DNA of 64,000 nt from CBDDKS01 sp965230335 (GTDB lineage: Bacteria; Pseudomonadota; Gammaproteobacteria; Enterobacterales; Kangiellaceae), in contig CBDDKS010000006.1 in the NCBI GenBank assembly GCA_965230335.1, positions 2,294,001 through 2,358,000 of the forward strand. Reading direction: 5' to 3'. This document shows, piece by piece, positions 63,927 to 64,000 of this stretch. The notes under the pieces were generated by a model. That model ran no database searches. It was not told the origin of the DNA and saw nothing but the letters and a program-made list of their open reading frames with translations. Both the position numbers and the translations under genes were made by a program. Numbering within the stretch: the first letter of the stretch is position 1; the number at the start of each line of letters is the position of its first letter.

Positions 63927-64000
63927 ATGATAACGAAAAATGTTTTAGTCATGGCTGGTGGTACTGGCGGACATATTTTTCCGGCGATGTCAGTGGCAAC
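63927..64000 (+). CDS. murG: UDP-GlcNAc:lipid I transferase, N-terminal fragment
   Basis: Only 24 codons lie in the window: MITKNVLVMAGGTGGHIFPAMSVA. The glycine-rich VMAGGTGGHIFPA is the nucleotide-sugar-binding start of MurG, which makes lipid II. GGAGGT stands ten bases before this ATG; an in-frame ATG at 63903, overlapping the ftsW stop, is the alternative. Position after ftsW is the standard dcw order. Confidence 0.93.
   Translation, partial: MITKNVLVMAGGTGGHIFPAMSVA

Overview
The window is chromosomal DNA of an AT-rich gammaproteobacterium. The call rests on gene order: gltA divergent from sdhCDAB-sucABCD; tRNA-Ser, ffs, dnaX, ybaB, recR, htpG, adk and hemH in a row; hemW-rdgB-DUF4426; queA-tgt-yajC-secDF; and a dcw cluster opened by mraZ. 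MurE carries the DNPR signature of meso-diaminopimelate ligases, and lipoproteins, a TonB-dependent receptor and type IV pilus genes show a Gram-negative envelope. I cannot name the genus.

Layout. 1-11.4 kb is an accessory envelope region: a partial FG-GAP lipoprotein, a second lipoprotein, a 1402-residue TonB-dependent receptor, a small secreted Cys/Gly protein, and an operon of a DUF6502-like protein, a DUF5666/DUF2807-like lipoprotein and a 74-residue protein. 11.5-25.4 kb holds lon and the TCA-cycle block. 25.4-31.6 kb is an island of three unrecognised, very AT-rich genes bracketed by arrays of a 268-bp repeat. 31.8-42.4 kb has pilY1, queA-tgt-yajC-secDF and pilU. 42.7-53.5 kb has tRNA-Ser(GGA), SRP RNA, dnaX to hemH, hemW-rdgB-DUF4426 and RNase P RNA. 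53.7-64 kb is mraZ-rsmH-ftsL-ftsI-murE-murF-mraY-murD-ftsW-murG (murG cut by the window edge).

The core blocks are conventional: the sdh/suc operon runs from succinate dehydrogenase to succinyl-CoA synthetase, and the dcw cluster makes and polymerises lipid II at the division site. The novelty lies in non-coding structure. (1) A perfect 41-bp inverted repeat encloses the 480-bp divergent control region between the lipoprotein and the receptor, which also holds three stacked palindromes and a 20-bp tandem duplication. (2) The small secreted protein and the DUF6502 operon each lie downstream of the same palindrome (TTGGGA-N6-TCCCAA) laid over a -10 box; the DUF6502 gene appears leaderless and has a helix-turn-helix-like segment, which suggests an autoregulated surface-protein regulon. 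(3) A repeat family, ten copies all on one strand, keeps four hairpins through compensatory changes between copies and forms arrays on both sides of the three-gene island. (4) dnaX has a complete -1 frameshift signal. (5) A 16-bp palindrome covers the -10 of the dcw promoter just upstream of MraZ-type boxes.
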